Of a DNA stretch of 64,000 nt, positions 1 to 10,311 are shown piece by piece; positions within the stretch are counted from its first letter, which is position 1; each line of letters starts with the position of its first letter. The notes beneath the pieces are model-generated. The model was not told where the DNA came from. It ran no database searches and worked only from the letters and a program-made list of their open reading frames with translations. The DNA lies in NCBI GenBank assembly GCA_030374805.1, contig JARGSG010000123.1:62001-126000 (forward strand), in the 5' to 3' direction. The translations under genes and the position numbers were made by a program. Source of the stretch: Gracilaria gracilis. Its lineage: Eukaryota; Rhodophyta; Florideophyceae; Gracilariales; Gracilariaceae.

Positions 1-1239
1 GCGAGCGCGCCACCTCCGATGGGTGCCGACGTGATGCCAGGCGTCAGCGTGCCTACAAGTACCCCCGTGGGTCATGGTAGCGCGCCTAGCCAGGCTCCAG
101 GCCAGGCTCATCTCTTCCAGCCTTGGCCGGGAGCCCATCAGAACACCACTCCGGGTCGGGGATCCTCAGCGGGAGGCTCCTCGGGGCCTCACTTTGCCAC
201 TCACCCATCAGGTTGATTGTCGTATCCACTTGGGTCTGTGCTTTAGCCACGTTGCTCCTGCATCCCTATTGGTGTTACTCTTCAAGTAAACTTACATGTT
301 ATGCGTTTCCATGGTAGGTTCCAGTTTCCTTTGAGGTGCGGTGCGTAGCGAGGGAGGAAGCTCGAAAACAGCTCCCCCCTTCCTTAGCTCTGCGCATCTC
401 CAATTAGGTTTTGAAACTCTCCTCCCCCCTCCTTAGACCAGCGTACCACGATGGGTGACGGTTAATTCCTTGTACGTAAGTTCCAGAAGGTGCGTTAGCT
501 CCATCCTGAGCCATTTTGGTGCTCGTAGTATGGTTCACCACGTTGGTACTTCGATACGCCTTCGTACGGCGCAGCGAGCGGTTTCGCCTTCCCATAAGGT
601 CAGATGTTGTGCCACGCGCTTGCGCGCGGTGGCCAGCAATGTACCTAGATGGTTCTGCATGGCCTCTCACCATGCATGGGCGCACGTGCGGTGTTTCACC
701 CTGGAGGTCACTTGCAAGGCGAATCAAAATATTTGACCCGAAAATTACCCCTCCATATGGTAGTGAAAACGCAGAAAAACCTTTTGGTCTGTATCTCGAG
801 AACCAAGCGGTTTCAGAGGCTAGGAATGGCCAATTCGGGAGCGCGGCACGGTCAAAATACTTAAATTTTTTGACCATGCCGTTGCTCGCTCCCTACACAC
901 AATAGTGTAAACCAAATCGGTTACTCCGTACGGCGCGCCACGAGCAGCGCGCGTATGCCTCGTCAAATAAAAAAGATACAATTTTTTGAATGTTTCCACC
1001 GTGTGGGTTCGCGCGCTTGCCGCGCACGTGCATGGCTCGTGTGCAACGGCGCGCGTACAACGGTGCGTCCGTCTTTAGCGCTACCACTTCTTGGACGTAC
1101 CCTCGCGGAAGGCTTTCTTCTGGTTGTACCTTCCCGGTAAGCGTTCGAACCGACTTTGGTGTTCCTCATTACAATGCTTTTCCCCCTTCCTTAGGGGACT
1201 GCATTACCTCTAAGGTTTACCCATCATTCGGCATGTCCT

Positions 1240-1405
1240 CTCCCTTGCGGTTCCAGTAGCTTACTTTGAAGTGGTGTGGTATGGCTGAGGGCGGCTCGGC
1301 GGTGTCACCATCGGCGCCTCAGCCATACCAACGTACGGTGTACTTCAGACCATCTGGGGTACGGCGGTGACCTACAAGGCGTTCTACTGGGAACTCATTA
1401 AGGAC
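1240..1405 (-). pseudogene. Chromodomain-like tail of Gypsy A pol
   Basis: Downstream of the main pol frame the minus strand encodes a stretch with the chromodomain pattern: a start like EFPVERLVGHR, then the core YTVRWYG, then an acidic segment and an IPHHF-type helix start. In chromoviruses this domain sits at the integrase C terminus and steers insertion to marked chromatin. The same place in Gypsy B carries a clearer chromodomain. The piece is part of a broken element. Confidence 0.6.
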
Positions 1406-1609
1406 CTGAGATGGTATAGTTTCACCACTTCGGTTTAGATGAGCATCAGTACCACTAGGGGTAGGTATTTCCTCTGAAGGAGCAACCGTAATCCCTGCGG
1501 GTGGTACGTAGTCTGGGTCGTCACCCTGTGCGTCATCATTAACCTCGATGGGTGTCCCGTCTTCTTGGGGCTGAGTCCTCAGGGCAACCGCTTGTGGGTC
1601 ACGCGCGGA

Positions 1610-4567
1610 TTATCCGCGTTCCTTCCTGGACTGAACCATTCGAGGTGCAACCGTGATTCGGTCAATAGAGATCGTATTCTCTACACCATCTTGGTTCACC
1701 GTCACCGTGTGGTCGGTTGACCGAACTACCTTGAAAGGTCCCGATGATTTCGGAAGAAGCTTCGAATTGATATCTCTATCAATAGCTTCATCATCGGCTT
1801 CATCACCCGGTCGTGGCTTAGCTCCTTTCGGAGGGTGGTCAATAAAGACATATTGACCCGGCGTAGCCGTTATCACTTGGGTTACCTTTCGGTCGTAGTC
1901 CTCCTTGTACCGCTTCTGGGATGCTGTGAGCTTGCTCTTAGCATACTTGAGAGCTCGTCTCAACCTCAAAAGGGTATTCCGTTTGACCTGGGACGGTGTG
2001 AGCGCTCCGGCGGCTTCTTGTCCTAATGGGTTCCCTTCAACAGCAGTACCTGGTGGGTGTCTTGACAGTATCAAATCAAACGGCGTAGTTTGCGTCGCTC
2101 GATGAACCTGAAGGTTATATGCATATTTCAAGGGCTGCACGAGCTCGTCCCAACCAGTTTGGTGTTCTTCCGTATAATGTCGCAGCCTAGATACCAGGGT
2201 TCGGTTAAAGCGCTCCACTTGCCCATTCGTTTGCGGATGATAGGCAGTAGTGAAGTGGTGCTTAACACCCAAGAGGTTACAAACAGCTTCAAAGAACTTC
2301 GAAGCTAAGTTCGAACCATTGTCGGTAAGTAGATAAATCGGTGCACCATACGGGTAGATCCAATTGTTCAAGAACGCCACCGCGAGGGTCGTAGATTTCG
2401 TGTCCTTCAAGGGTATCACTCGCGTGAGCTTCGAGAATCTGTCGGTGATTACGATGATGTACTGATACCCCCTTGTGGTTTTTGGTAATGGACCCAGAAG
2501 GTCTATTGCGACGAACTCGAGAGGACCAGCTGCAGGGAATAACTTCAAGTATTTCCTGTGCTTCCGGAGACCTCCACGTGTACGTACGCAAGATTCACAT
2601 TGACCTACAAAGGTATATATATCATTAGCCATATGAGGCCAGTAGTACCCTTGCCTCAAGGTGTAGTACATTCTCGTACCTCCAGGGTGTCCTGATAGCC
2701 TTGGGTAGTGGGCCAGGTACAGCACCCGAGGGCGCAGCACCTTGGGCACCACCTTCTGAAGGGAACCATCTATAGGAGCTCGTCTCACCAGGAAACCATT
2801 TCGGTCGACGTCAAAGTTCGAGTCTTTCATACCTAATTGGTCCATGAGAGAGCGGCAATAAACATTGTTTGCTTGCTCTCTCAGGAATTCCTCGCGGGTT
2901 ATTGGCATGACGTCTGTTTCCTCGAGGGCGAGTATTTCCCGAGCGATGGCATCACTAAACCACGTATCCTCTTCGGGTAGAGTCCAGTAACCTTCTAAGG
3001 TATCACCATCAGGGTTGGTAGAGATGGTAAAGCACGGGATATCATCCTCTACCGGCTCGGTGTCCAAACCATATGTGGTAATGCGAGACATCGCGTCTGC
3101 GACATTGTGCTTGATACCTGAACGGTACTGTACGTCATACTCAAACTCTGAAAGTCGTAACCGCCATCGGGCAAGTCTGCCTGATGCGTCGCCCAGACCC
3201 AGTATCCACCGTAGGGAATCATGGTCGGTTCGAAGCGTGAACCTTTCACCATATAGGTAGGGACGGAGCACCAACATGCTCCAGACCACTGCCAGACATT
3301 CCTTTTCAGTTGTTGTGTAGTTCTTTTCTGCAGCGTGCAGAGCACGGCTCCAGTACCCTATAGGTAGTTTGTCGCCGTTTTCTTGCTCCTGCACAAGACA
3401 ACAACCAATTTGGGCGTCCGAGGCGTCAGTATCCAACGTGTATCGTAAACCAGCTTTGGGTAATGCCAAGATGGGAGGTGTCAAGAGCGCATGTTTCAGC
3501 GCCTCGAACGCATCCATTTCCTCATTGGTAAGACATTCAAACCTTGTAGGTTGACCCTTCAGCAGCTTCCAGTTGAGGGGAGCCGCTATCTTGGCAAATC
3601 CCTTGATAAACCGGCGGTACACATTGCATAAACCTATAAAGGATCGGATTTCCGTCTGGGACGTGGGTGGCTTCGCCTCCTGCACGGCCCGGATATTCCG
3701 CGGCGTCACTTCTAACCTCCCAGGGCTGATGATATGACCAAGGTATTCTACCTCTTTGGTGAAGAATTCGCACTTGCAGAGCTTCAACGTTACTCCAGAT
3801 TCCCTCAAAAGGTTCAAAACTTCCCTAACATGGTGGAAATGTTCCTCTACCGTTCTGGAATATATGATTACATCGTCGATGTATACCAGAGCGGTTATGC
3901 ACTTCACCTTCGAAAGGATTATATCTAACGCCCTCTGAAAGGTAGACGGGGCATTCCGCAACCCAAAGGGCATACGCGTAAAGCGGAATAACCCAGCGTG
4001 GCAAGTAAACGTAGATTTGTCCTTGTCTTCTTCCCTGATAGGTACCTGCCAATAACCACAATTGGCATCGAGCGTAGTAAAGATATTGGCGTTGCCCAAC
4101 GAATCTATACACTCGTCCATTCTAGGTATTGGGTACGAATCCCTAATGGTCATACTATTCAGCCTTCTGTAGTCTACACAGAACCGCATACGGGTATCAT
4201 TCTTCTTTGTGACGAGAACCACAGGGCTGGACCAGTCCGCATTTGCTGGTTCTATGACACCTTCACTGAGCATTCTCTCGACCTCATTGAGGTCAACCTC
4301 CTGGGCTTTTGGACCTGCACGGTAAGGCTGCTGGTAAATGGGTTTCCAGCCAGGCAACATATCAATACGGTGCTCTGTAGCCTCAATTTGGCCCAACCGG
4401 CCCGACCACATGGGTTCAAATTCTTCTAAGAGACTGAGGATCCGTTCTTGGAGAGCCTGGTTCTCCGCACCGATCTGGTTTTCCTCTCTCCAATTCCGCA
4501 CTGGGTCCAGTTCCACAGTCTTTTCCTGATCTCCAACCTTAAAGGTATTGGCGATCTTCTGTTCCAT
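1610..4567 (-). CDS. pol: Gypsy A pol: reverse transcriptase, RNase H, integrase
   Basis: An open frame of 985 codons from an ATG at 4567. Reverse transcriptase occupies about residues 70-280, with the catalytic YIDD at 229-232. RNase H starts near residue 376 with the TDASD motif. An integrase zinc-binding region (HH-CC, with a CESC pair) lies near 620-665. The integrase core shows the D-D-E pattern with AIDLLG, LTDNGS and NGQVERF blocks between about 690 and 790. As in the family, the product would copy the element RNA into DNA and insert it into the genome. This frame looks whole, while the surrounding gag and tail regions are not. Confidence 0.9.
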   Translation of the reverse strand: MEQKIANTFKVGDQEKTVELDPVRNWREENQIGAENQALQERILSLLEEFEPMWSGRLGQIEATEHRIDMLPGWKPIYQQPYRAGPKAQEVDLNEVERMLSEGVIEPANADWSSPVVLVTKKNDTRMRFCVDYRRLNSMTIRDSYPIPRMDECIDSLGNANIFTTLDANCGYWQVPIREEDKDKSTFTCHAGLFRFTRMPFGLRNAPSTFQRALDIILSKVKCITALVYIDDVIIYSRTVEEHFHHVREVLNLLRESGVTLKLCKCEFFTKEVEYLGHIISPGRLEVTPRNIRAVQEAKPPTSQTEIRSFIGLCNVYRRFIKGFAKIAAPLNWKLLKGQPTRFECLTNEEMDAFEALKHALLTPPILALPKAGLRYTLDTDASDAQIGCCLVQEQENGDKLPIGYWSRALHAAEKNYTTTEKECLAVVWSMLVLRPYLYGERFTLRTDHDSLRWILGLGDASGRLARWRLRLSEFEYDVQYRSGIKHNVADAMSRITTYGLDTEPVEDDIPCFTISTNPDGDTLEGYWTLPEEDTWFSDAIAREILALEETDVMPITREEFLREQANNVYCRSLMDQLGMKDSNFDVDRNGFLVRRAPIDGSLQKVVPKVLRPRVLYLAHYPRLSGHPGGTRMYYTLRQGYYWPHMANDIYTFVGQCESCVRTRGGLRKHRKYLKLFPAAGPLEFVAIDLLGPLPKTTRGYQYIIVITDRFSKLTRVIPLKDTKSTTLAVAFLNNWIYPYGAPIYLLTDNGSNLASKFFEAVCNLLGVKHHFTTAYHPQTNGQVERFNRTLVSRLRHYTEEHQTGWDELVQPLKYAYNLQVHRATQTTPFDLILSRHPPGTAVEGNPLGQEAAGALTPSQVKRNTLLRLRRALKYAKSKLTASQKRYKEDYDRKVTQVITATPGQYVFIDHPPKGAKPRPGDEADDEAIDRDINSKLLPKSSGPFKVVRSTDHTVTVNQDGVENTISIDRITVAPRMVQSRKERG

Positions 4568-4630
4568 TTTGGTGTTTGTCGATAACGGGGGCGCATATGC
4601 AGGGTATGGCGCATCTGTTCCTCCCCCTTC

Positions 4631-5473
4631 CTAAGAGGTGGCGACCTCGCCCAACCTATTAGGTGAGACCGTGAAGACCCCTTGTGGTGCCGGCAATGCT
4701 ATTCCAATAGTGGTATTCTTGGGTAATTTAACAATGTGATTGCTAAAGTTACTCAAGTACACCTTGAAGGATTGATTAGGGATGTCATCGATAATCCCGT
4801 TTGCCATCAAGGCGAGATGTCTTTCCGCCAACCTAGGATGGTTTTGTAGCATTACCAATCCTGGAACTGGGCATGAGACATTCACTACCATTTGGGTCAT
4901 AGCCGGAATTAAAACCAATCTGGTGAGCCGTATCTTGTTTGAAACCGTTTCGGTGGGTATATTGGACCTCGGTTTCTGGCGCCAACCATTTTCGGTCTGC
5001 GTATTACCCAGTATGGCAATACGACTACCTTGACGGAGAGCGACCGTTCGGGACCCTGGCAAAATGGCCTTGACATGTCTGTCAATAAAGTTGGTCCCGA
5101 GGATACAATCTGTCGCCAGACGATCCACCACAAAGAAATTGAGCTTCACCTTCAAGGTTCCAAGTTGTACCACAGTAGTCAACATTCCTCTCAGGTGCAG
5201 TGGGTGCTCGTTAGCGTCCACCAGCGGGTTGATAGTCGGGGCAGGTCGAATGTTCCACAAGACCGCATCGGGTATGACGCGAGCGTTTAGCACATTCGGA
5301 CCGGCGTCGGTATCGAGTACACACGCAACGGGAACCTGTAGGTAATTGAGAAAGCTTACTGAAGCATTAACTTTATAGTTATTGTACTTCATTAGACACA
5401 CCACATTGGGTACGTCTGATTCTTCTTTTTCCACCATTAAGGTTTCCCGTTCCGGTATCGACGGGCCTTCCAA
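4631..5473 (-). CDS. Gypsy A retropepsin region
   Basis: An open frame of about 280 codons between gag and pol. It carries the retropepsin layout also seen in Gypsy B: a VLDT...AGPN-type active-site strand near residues 50-60, a hydrophobic flap region, and a DCILGTNFID block like the ILG(F/T)DF block of Gypsy B. In the family this protease cleaves the Gag and Pol precursors. There is no ATG at the frame start, so it is probably expressed as part of a polyprotein. It is a fossil part of Gypsy A. Confidence 0.7.
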   Translation of the reverse strand: MEGPSIPERETLMVEKEESDVPNVVCLMKYNNYKVNASVSFLNYLQVPVACVLDTDAGPNVLNARVIPDAVLWNIRPAPTINPLVDANEHPLHLRGMLTTVVQLGTLKVKLNFFVVDRLATDCILGTNFIDRHVKAILPGSRTVALRQGSRIAILGNTQTENGWRQKPRSNIPTETVSNKIRLTRLVLIPAMTQMVVNVSCPVPGLVMLQNHPRLAERHLALMANGIIDDIPNQSFKVYLSNFSNHIVKLPKNTTIGIALPAPQGVFTVSPNRLGEVATS

Positions 5474-5493
5474 TTCACGGTTAGGGGTGGCCC

Positions 5494-7666
5494 CTAGGCT
5501 AACCGTTCGGTGTTTTCCTGCTCCTCATGAGCGGCACTGTCCTTCTCCAAGATTGGTGTTTCCTCGACGAGATGAACCTGAGATGGTGATGGTTGAGCTT
5601 GTACCCTCTTTCCAGATCCATATATGTTACGGTGGTTTTGCTGCCTGGCACTGATCAGATGTTCGCGCACCCCTGGGGGTATTTTGTCACATCTGTTCGC
5701 CAAATGGTCTGGCAATAAACAGAGCCAGCAGACCAATCCACCTGTCTGAAAATCACGCATTGCCATAGAGGTAGGTCGGGTAACCGGAATGGTCGGTGCT
5801 GTAGCATATGAAGATACTTGCAAACCACCCGTTGAGGTTTGCTGAGTGCTCGCCGCACTTGGTGGCGACCTTACCGAAGTTGGTGGTACTGTCGACGACC
5901 AATTACCAATGGAGGTGGCTCGTGACTGAGCCTGCGGCGCAGTCATGAGATGAACCGCCATCCCCGTTGGTACGCGAATGAGCGAATCACCCTCTGAGGT
6001 AGCGCTTTCTTCTAGCTCCAATACTGACCGTTTCGGTTTATCTTTTGAGGTATGGGACGCCGACGGCTTCTTTCCGTGACGGAGGGTGTCGCCTAGTCCC
6101 AGGGCATAACGGGCAAGCCCATTATAGTCCACCTTACGGTTGTTCGCCAGGTAGTTGCGTACCTGCGAACGGATCGCTTTGTCGACATTGTCGGCGAAAA
6201 GCGACTTTAACCTACTAGTGGTAAAAACATTACCGCATCGGGTGGCCAGATTCGAAAGGCCCAACGAGAATTCCATTTCGGTTTGGCTGGAGCGCTGGCG
6301 ATATGCCTGCACCTCAGCGTAACCTTCTTGGATAACCTCATCGGTAGCGTAAGTTTCCAACATGAAATTAACCACTTCTGGGTACGTCTCTAACATCTCT
6401 GTTCCCTCTTCGTCAACAGCCAGGGTATTTCCACGAAGCCTGCCTTGCAGCAAGCGGTAAGCTTGACCTTTAAGGAAAAAACTGGAATAACCACATGGCA
6501 GCACCTTCGGAAAAACCATTTTGGTCACATGCAATCTTGAACTTCTGCAGAAACTCAATTACCGCAATGTGATCATCACCTGTAAAGGTAGTATCACACA
6601 TCTGGAAGCTGAGCTTCATATGGTGCTTGGTGATCTTCTGCGCAACCTCTTGGGTGTAAGGAGAGGATCCGTTTCTCAACCGATATGACCTATAATCAAC
6701 CGCTTTGGTGAACAGATTGTTCAGCGGCTGACGCAACTCTAGGGTTTTATCGGCGTCCGAATCCGAGTCGGACGACTCGTACCGTTTCTTCTTACCTTTA
6801 CGGTTTCTCTTTGACGACTTCTTCGCCAACCTGTTTGGTTTCTTCTTGCGTCTACCTTTACGGTCATCATCCGACGATGAACCAGTATCGGTATCGGAGC
6901 TCGAGGAATCGGGGTCAGAGTCGTAGCCGCGATTCTTTCCCTTTTTCCTCCTCCTTTCTTTACCCTTGCGGTTTCTTCTTCGTCGCCCCTCTTCTGGGTC
7001 AGACGTTTCGTCCTCAGGTCCACCAGTCTTGGTGTCCTTTCGAACGTTACCTCCAATGGGTGGCAAGTACACGTCTCGAGGGCCCATCTCTATATGGCCC
7101 TCTTGACCTTGCTTTAAACCTTGTAGGTACACACTATCGGCCGGAATTGGCTTGATTGGTGCGGAAGAACTGCCAGGGATCCTTTGTGGTATGCGAGTAA
7201 CCATATTCACCTCAGGGGTTTTTGTTTCCGTCATTCTTTCGGAAACCCAAACGTCTTGAACCACTCGGTAGATATGCTCCCGGGCACCCGTTAAGAGGTA
7301 TGTTTCAACCAATTTAGGTATGCGTTGAGAGAGCTCGGGCACGGCTCGATCAACCACCAAGCGGGTAACGGCGTCCATGTCCATTGAGGTCATAGCTTCA
7401 TTAACCGTAGCGGTAAAAAGAGCTTTCGCTCGATCTTCCAATTGGGGCCAAAGGTCCTCAACCGTTGTCGGCAATTTCTTATTAGGTTCAGGAGCCAACG
7501 GTGGCCGAGTGCCCGTATCCTTTGAGGTTCCGGCCCGAGGTTGCCGAAGCAGCTCCTCGGGATTATCCAGAATGGGTTTAGTGGCCGAAGCCGCAGCAGA
7601 ACCCTTGTGGCTAGGTGGCGCGCTAGAGCCATGAGTAATCATTGTAGGTCTTTCCATAGTGACCAA
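5494..7666 (-). pseudogene. gag: Gypsy A gag (broken)
   Basis: Two overlapping minus-strand frames cover gag. The first (about 400 codons, start near 7666) has a basic/acidic central block rich in Arg, Lys, Asp and Ser, resembling a nuclear-targeting segment. The second carries the capsid C-terminal part and one CCHC zinc knuckle (CWLCLLPDHLANRC). The matching Gypsy B gag has the same Ser/Arg block and a similar knuckle. It looks broken about once. Gag would form the virus-like particle that packages the element RNA. Confidence 0.75.
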
Positions 7667-7783
7667 AAGTGGTATCCAATTGCTTCGCGAGTATTCCTAC
7701 GAAACCAAATAGGTGTGTGAACTTCCAGAATCCTTTCGAATGTCTTCTGTTCACCAGTAAAGGTACGACAAAAACCAAGAAAC

Positions 7784-7801
7784 TTCTAGGTCGGGAGACC
7801 A
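7784..7801 (-). other. Gypsy A primer-binding site (tRNA-Tyr-like)
   Basis: On the minus strand TGGTCTCCCGACCTAGAA lies three bases inside the 5' LTR. Gypsy B has TGGTCTCCCGACTTAGAA in the same place. The complement ends CGGGAGACCA, which resembles the 3' end of eukaryotic tRNA-Tyr (known from yeast). The tRNA identity is inference. Confidence 0.65.
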
Positions 7802-7804
7802 AAA

Positions 7805-8294
7805 TGTCGTACAAATTCCGATAAGGTGTGGGGTCCGCCTGGTAGAGGGAGCGCGCGAGGGCTCAATTTAAAGGGGAAAAACACACAACCAATATGGTAT
7901 GAGGGCACCTGAAACACGCAGGCGCAAACGGCGGGGCAACTAGTCTAGACCGTGTAGGTGTATGGTAGTAGACGTCGACGCGCGGTAAAACCTGAATAGT
8001 AATAGAGTAGCAAGTGACCAAGATGGTATAGTTACTGCCCTAATGGTGCCTGACTTTACAATACCCGAGGGGGAAGGCGAGGTGCACCACAATATATACA
8101 AGGTGCACCGACGCCGATCTCCCATGCGGGCATGACGTCATCGGCTGTGCCCATGACCTACTGTCATGGGCCAGCAATGCTAAACTATCCTAGACTATAA
8201 ATTAGAAATTAGAAATTATAAAATACAGAATACCAATTGGGTACAGTGCAGCCAGCAAGGCGCACCAGTAGGCCCACGTGGCACTAACCCATTG
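7805..8294 (-). repeat. Gypsy A 5' LTR (outer limit uncertain)
   Basis: The LTR/PBS boundary is placed at the TG of TGTCGTAC (plus strand, 7805), three bases from the PBS. Palindromes of the Gypsy A type continue to 8294, so the LTR runs at least that far. An AT-rich stretch at about 8200-8232 could hold the core promoter. With only one LTR in the window the far end cannot be fixed. Confidence 0.55.
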
Positions 8295-8405
8295 AGGTCT
8301 CATCATACTACAAATTCTACCAGAACAGTATTAATTCGATTGAGTTGTTTGTCGGTCTACACTGATGTATCATCAGGCAGGGCCATTCCGGTTTCTGTGC
8401 GAAAC

Positions 8406-8575
8406 AATATATTTTCGAGGGCCCGCAGAAGTGGATTTATTAGAGCTAATTATAGAAGCGGCGTGGCGCAAGATGCTCTTCAACGATGCAGACCATCTTG
8501 GTGTTTGTCCTGCTGCGTTGTTCACCAAGACGACCTTAGTTGTTTCCATCAACTTGCGCCCCGCTCGCTTTATTG
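8406..8575 (+). repeat. PAT-like element split repeat A1
   Basis: Starts AATATATTTTCGAGGGCCC and ends at CGCTTTATTG. The same sequence recurs as A2, whose first 21 bases are at 13881-13901 and the rest at 25474-25620. Confidence 0.85.
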
Positions 8576-8676
8576 AAAACTTGCCCCGCTCGCTTTACTT
8601 ACTTTCCTTCACGTAGCTTTGTCAACAGAAGCGCATTCGTCGCCACCAGGTCTCGGTACATCGAACAAGCAGCTAA

Positions 8677-9840
8677 ATGCACTTCACCAACCGGATGGCA
8701 ATCACCAATTGGGCCAACGTCTCCAGATCCGCGCAGATCATGTACTCAGCGTACATGACTGATCCATCTTCGACTTGCTTGGCATACCAACGTGCATCAC
8801 AATCTGCTAACAAACTCAGCCATTCAAATTATTCGTCGCTTTCCGCCTTGAGCCAAGCCCCATTTCTCACACCAGTACCCAGCTGCTCCTTTCTCATTGC
8901 AGGAGATATTTTCTTTGAACAAAACCCACTTCTCACAGCCTCCATCAGCCCCAAAACGCAACATAAGTACACACAAGCACTTCATTCTTTCATGCAGTCT
9001 ACCTCCTTCCAGAACAAAATTCCTCTCACAGTAGACCAACGTCTTGCAATATACATCCAGGAACAATTCGTCGCATGCCCCCGAGCAGGCAAAAGGCAGG
9101 AGATGTGTAATTTGCTTTGCATGCTCCTTCTCATGCTTCCAAGTTTGCGGCAACATATTGGGATGGCACGCAGATGCATTGTCGGCTGGAAGCACATTAA
9201 GCCCACGCAATCATCAGTTCCTCTTACAAAACAACTCTGTCTTGCCCTGGCATACTACCTTATATCAAATCAAAACACTGCTTCTGCTGCAACATTGCTA
9301 TTATCATACGGCGCTTGCTTAAGAGTCTCGGAAGCCAGGAACCTGAAATGGAGTCTGATCGCACTCCCAGGGGATGTTCGCCTATCCGCATACGGCCCTA
9401 ACGCAGCTGGAGTGAACATTGTAGATGCAAAGACCTCTAGGAAAACCGGGCGTCTCCAATTTGTGCCCGTGACAGACCCAGATATTGTCCAGTTCCTATT
9501 GTTATATCGAACAGCAAACCTCAACCAGTTGCAGTACGCTCCACAACTATCATATCATAGGTACGAGAAAAGCCTCAAAGAAGCCGCACGTACCTTCCAA
9601 ATTACCAATGCGAGGCTCACCACGCACTCCGCACGAATAGGAAAAGCGACTGAGGATTACATCAAAGGCACTCCTGTTCACCAGATTGCCATCAACGGAC
9701 GCTGGAAATCTTTAACATCTCTGCGCTACTACCTCGACAACGGCAAGTCTTGGATACTCAATATGAACATTTCTGCGCAGCAACAGCGGCGTATCGGATC
9801 CAGTGCACAAAGTCTTCTGCAATTTCTTCAACGTCTCTGA
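8677..9840 (+). CDS. Tyrosine recombinase of the PAT-like element
   Basis: A 387-codon open frame with an ATG start. The C-terminal half shows the tyrosine recombinase signature: catalytic Arg in ACLRVSEARNL (about residue 216), a Lys in DAKTSRKTG, the HxxR box in THSARIG (about 315), a Trp-containing INGRWKS box and the nucleophile region RYYLDNG. In DIRS-group elements this enzyme inserts a circular DNA copy by site-specific strand exchange in place of an integrase. Here it lies upstream of gag, the first ORF after A1. The frame looks whole. Confidence 0.85.
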   Translation: MHFTNRMAITNWANVSRSAQIMYSAYMTDPSSTCLAYQRASQSANKLSHSNYSSLSALSQAPFLTPVPSCSFLIAGDIFFEQNPLLTASISPKTQHKYTQALHSFMQSTSFQNKIPLTVDQRLAIYIQEQFVACPRAGKRQEMCNLLCMLLLMLPSLRQHIGMARRCIVGWKHIKPTQSSVPLTKQLCLALAYYLISNQNTASAATLLLSYGACLRVSEARNLKWSLIALPGDVRLSAYGPNAAGVNIVDAKTSRKTGRLQFVPVTDPDIVQFLLLYRTANLNQLQYAPQLSYHRYEKSLKEAARTFQITNARLTTHSARIGKATEDYIKGTPVHQIAINGRWKSLTSLRYYLDNGKSWILNMNISAQQQRRIGSSAQSLLQFLQRL

Positions 9841-10311
9841 CGCCTCGCTCACGGCGCCGCTACGTTTTTGTATCACACACATCTGTAACGTTCACATCCA
9901 AGTATACCGTGCTTCGGTCTTCAAACACTCCAACAACTCAATTGACGGCAATCCATTCCTATCACCCTCCTCATCTGCCGATGCTCGCACCGTGAACCAT
10001 CATCCCCATATTCTGCCTGTTCGTTCTTGTTATTACTCACTACGAGCCTTCGCGTTTTCCATCCAGCCCTCGCTATCTAAAAGCGCTATGGCAAATCCCC
10101 CTCCCCTATCCCTTCCCATCCCTACATCTTCATCGAACCCCGTCCACATAACTGGAGCCGGACCGTCAAATCCTCCACAAACACTTCACACCCGCTGCAT
10201 ATCGGAAGCGCTGTTCCAGCAGCAGTCCCGATTCTAGAGGATCCGCCAAATCTCTCCACCCCCTCTCTTCCAACCTTCGGCAATCTTCGCTCCCAAAACA
10301 GTGCCTTTTAC

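Larger units (their letters stand above)
1..8294. repeat. Dispersed interrupted palindromes ACC-N(4-7)-GGT throughout Gypsy A
   Basis: Reading line by line I count about 100 occurrences of ACC followed after 4-7 bases by GGT. Examples lie at 203-213, 537-547, 643-653, 911-921, 1128-1138, 1206-1216, 1633-1644 and 1728-1739, and they continue through gag, the PBS region and the LTR to about 8283-8294. They stop at the PAT-like element. Chance expectation for four spacer lengths over 8.3 kb is about 8. They occur equally in coding and non-coding parts, so codon use alone does not explain them. Confidence 0.8.
1..8405 (-). mobile_element. Gypsy A: Ty3/gypsy chromovirus-like element (partial)
   Basis: A minus-strand LTR retrotransposon fossil. 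Reading right to left it has the 5' LTR (from 7805 upward), a primer-binding site, gag, a retropepsin region, RT-RNase H-integrase and a chromodomain-like tail. The 3' LTR is not in the window, so the left edge cuts the element and no LTR comparison or target duplication is possible. The right limit is set by the first base of the PAT-like element at 8406. The coding region looks broken in about three places, although the main pol frame is long and open. It shares its PBS and domain order with Gypsy B, so the two are related families. Positions 1-1240 show no convincing gene. Confidence 0.85.

Noticed and set aside
404-877. 157-codon minus-strand frame in the 3' region of Gypsy A
   Set aside because: No domain and no match to the Gypsy B antisense ORF by eye. 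It overlaps frames on the other strand and lies in non-coding element sequence.
1-8294. CRISPR-like or tandem array reading of the repeated short motifs
   Set aside because: Spacing is irregular, half-sites are only 3 bp, and the motifs run through coding sequence. There are no repeat-spacer units.
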